The notes under the pieces are model-generated. The model was not told the DNA's origin. It saw only the letters and a program-made list of their open reading frames with translations, and made no database searches. A stretch of 6,615 bases of DNA from Candidatus Dojkabacteria bacterium. GTDB lineage: Bacteria; Patescibacteriota; Dojkabacteria; SC72; JAFGCJ01. The stretch's first letter is position 1. Each line of letters opens with the position of its first letter. The DNA lies in the NCBI GenBank assembly GCA_028696915.1, contig JAQVGB010000054.1:1-6615 (forward strand), in the 5' to 3' direction. Below are positions 6,081-6,615 of this stretch, piece by piece. The position numbers and the translations under genes were made by a program.

Positions 6081-6108
6081 ATTATAAACGTTCCTGAACT
6101 TTCATCAA
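6081..6108 (-). promoter_or_regulatory. Promoter-like sequence pointing into the repeat array
   Basis: The minus strand reads TTGATG (6103-6108, 4/6 to consensus), a 16-base spacer and a perfect TATAAT (6081-6086). A transcript from here would start near 6074 and run through the palindrome and both structured modules toward the 166-residue gene. The region is AT-rich, so a chance match is possible. Confidence 0.35.
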
Positions 6109-6133
6109 TATCTAAATTTATTTCATTAAAATA

Positions 6134-6265
6134 ATGTATTTTAAACATGGAAAAGGTAGAAAAGTATATAGAAATACAGAATTTGGAAATTTTGGGTGTA
6201 TAGGATCGCTGTTCTTCATTCCGATATATATTCTTGTTTTTATTATAAAGATATTAAATCGCTAG
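6134..6265 (+). CDS. Possible small membrane peptide, 43 residues
   Basis: The ATG at 6134 opens a 43-residue frame, too short for most gene finders, ending at TAG 6263-6265. The N-terminal half is basic (K4, K7, R9, K10, R13). Residues 20-38 are a single hydrophobic span (FGCIGSLFFIPIYILVFII), and the C-terminus is short and basic (K39, R43). This layout fits a small single-pass inner-membrane protein. An in-frame TAA lies just upstream, so no longer form exists. There is no Shine-Dalgarno sequence. It is the only plus-strand candidate gene in the window and converges on the broken gene at 6279. The DNA here is AT-rich, which makes hydrophobic frames common by chance, so support is limited. 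Confidence 0.3.
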   Translation: MYFKHGKGRKVYRNTEFGNFGCIGSLFFIPIYILVFIIKILNR

Positions 6266-6278
6266 ACTTATATACCAT

Positions 6279-6488
6279 TTAACTCTGAGAATTAATTAAC
6301 CTTGCTATTCCTATGTAATTTTTATTCCATACGTCCAATCTTTCATCTTCTGAGTATTCAGCAAAGACTTTTTCTTCATTTTCAAAGCTAATCAAACGAT
6401 TCCATTTTTGATTTATGTCACCTTTTGGCTCTGTGTGTAAGATCACTGGAACAGAATAAACAAATTCGTGGATTTTCCCATTTGAATC
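6279..6488 (-). pseudogene. 3' remnant of an unknown gene cut by an insertion sequence
   Basis: This 69-residue open frame ends at TAA 6279-6281 and runs without a break into the terminal repeat of the insertion sequence. It has no ATG near its beginning; the only possible start is a TTG (6492-6494) lying inside the IS end. The product starts DSNGKIHEFVYSVPVILHTEPKG, continues through a W-N-R-L-I-S-F segment and ends EYSEDERLDVWNKNYIGIARLINSQS. It has ordinary protein composition with charged and aromatic residues, unlike a random frame. I do not recognise the family. The most direct reading is the C-terminal part of a gene split by IS insertion. The 5' part, if kept, should lie beyond the right edge on the far side of the element. 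Confidence 0.6.
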
Positions 6489-6506
6489 TGTCAAGTACCC
6501 CCTTTT

Positions 6507-6523
6507 TTAGACACCTTGTCTAA
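6507..6523 (-). terminator. Hairpin over the transposase stop codon inside the IS end
   Basis: TTAGACA (6507-6513) and TGTCTAA (6517-6523) form a perfect 7-bp inverted repeat with loop CCT. The stem contains the transposase stop codon. On the plus strand, reading into the element, the stem is preceded by a T run (6503-6508). It could limit translation or transcription across the element end, but there is no T run after it in the transposase direction. Confidence 0.35.
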
Positions 6524-6615
6524 GGTTTTGGTGTAGTTTCCGAAATTTGGCAGGTGGCATCTTGAGGGTGGTGTGTATCCGCTCATTGTTGTAGTAGTTA
6601 ACCGTGTGATGTATT
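6507..6615 (-). CDS. Transposase C-terminus, DDE integrase-core type (IS3/IS481 superfamily), partial
   Basis: The last 35 residues of a transposase are visible, ending at TAA 6507-6509. The segment HTVNYYNNERIHTTLKMPPAKFRK is the classic C-terminal end of the integrase-core fold, where the YNNER(I/P)H motif follows the catalytic glutamate helix. The catalytic DDE residues are outside the window, so activity cannot be judged. The stop codon lies within the terminal region of the element, 18 bases from its inferred border. The IS481 and IS3 families share this tail; I cannot choose between them from this piece. Confidence 0.9.
   Translation of the reverse strand, partial: IHHTVNYYNNERIHTTLKMPPAKFRKLHQNLRQGV

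Larger units (their letters stand above)
5729..6133. other. Intergenic accessory stretch without a convincing gene
   Basis: These roughly 400 bases hold the promoter of the 166-residue gene at the left, then the two repeat modules and the hairpin between them. A palindrome and a minus-strand promoter-like sequence follow at the right. GC is high between about 5820 and 6045 and drops sharply afterwards. A plus-strand frame of 76 codons crosses the repeats but has a GTG start inside a hairpin and repeat-derived composition, so I do not call it. Confidence 0.6.
6489..6615 (-). mobile_element. End of an IS3/IS481-type insertion sequence (continues past the window)
   Basis: The element end reads TGTCAAGTACCCCC from 6489, a TG-starting terminus with a C/T-rich repeat, directly followed by the stop codon of a transposase reading toward it. 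This is the 3' end of the element relative to its transposase. The exact border is inferred from the TG...CA rule of such elements. Neither the second terminal repeat nor the target duplication is in the window. Confidence 0.75.

Noticed and set aside
5857..6087. Plus-strand 76-codon frame through the repeat modules
   Set aside because: It needs a GTG start inside a hairpin, and its GAGDG/GGRDG parts come from the repeated 17-mer. That peptide pattern is a known false frame antisense to tRNA ends.
5830..6120. Complete tRNA gene on the minus strand
   Set aside because: Only the 3' T-stem/acceptor strand is present. No 5' acceptor GCGGGGG, D arm or anticodon arm lies at the right distance for either copy.

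Overview
The window suggests a bacterium with mid-range GC, standard genetic code and compact spacing. The UvrA is clearly bacterial. The small XRE regulator with a C-terminal coil, the low-complexity DUF4214-like protein and the unrecognised anchored ectodomain protein are the kind of content seen in Candidate Phyla Radiation (Patescibacteria) genomes. That placement is an inference from gene style, not a proof.

Left part (1-3062): three minus-strand genes. In transcription order they are a 441-residue low-complexity, Gly-rich, DUF4214-like coiled-coil protein (1737-3062), a 100-residue XRE-type regulator (1401-1703) and the first 436 codons of uvrA (start at 1310, running off the left edge). 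The regulator promoter contains a short inverted repeat over its -10 box, a good candidate for autoregulation. A hairpin directly after the regulator stop separates it from uvrA, which has its own extended -10 promoter.

Middle part (3063-5728): two more minus-strand genes, each with its own promoter-like sequence. One encodes a 595-residue single-pass membrane-anchored extracellular protein with two related Ig-like domains around a Cys-containing central domain. The other encodes a 166-residue orphan behind a near-consensus TTTACA-17-TATAAT promoter.

Right part (5729-6615): accessory DNA. About 400 bases without a convincing gene hold two copies of a structured module 154-155 bases apart. 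Each module is a 7-bp hairpin followed by an identical 17-mer, and the two stems differ by compensatory changes. The 17-mer read on the minus strand matches the 3' end of a glycine-type tRNA. A minus-strand promoter-like sequence lies just outside copy B, so the array may be transcribed as a non-coding RNA. The composition then turns AT-rich (about 6070-6480), with a possible 43-residue membrane peptide on the plus strand and the 3' remnant of a minus-strand gene. That gene is cut by an insertion sequence of the IS3/IS481 type, whose transposase C-terminus and terminal repeat fill the right edge.

Several genes (uvrA, the XRE gene, the 595-residue gene) have a -10 box within about 6-14 bases of the start codon and no usable Shine-Dalgarno sequence, which points to leaderless or nearly leaderless mRNAs. 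No complete novel defence or metabolic system is visible. The most unusual material is the covarying repeat array and the anchored duplicated-domain surface protein.
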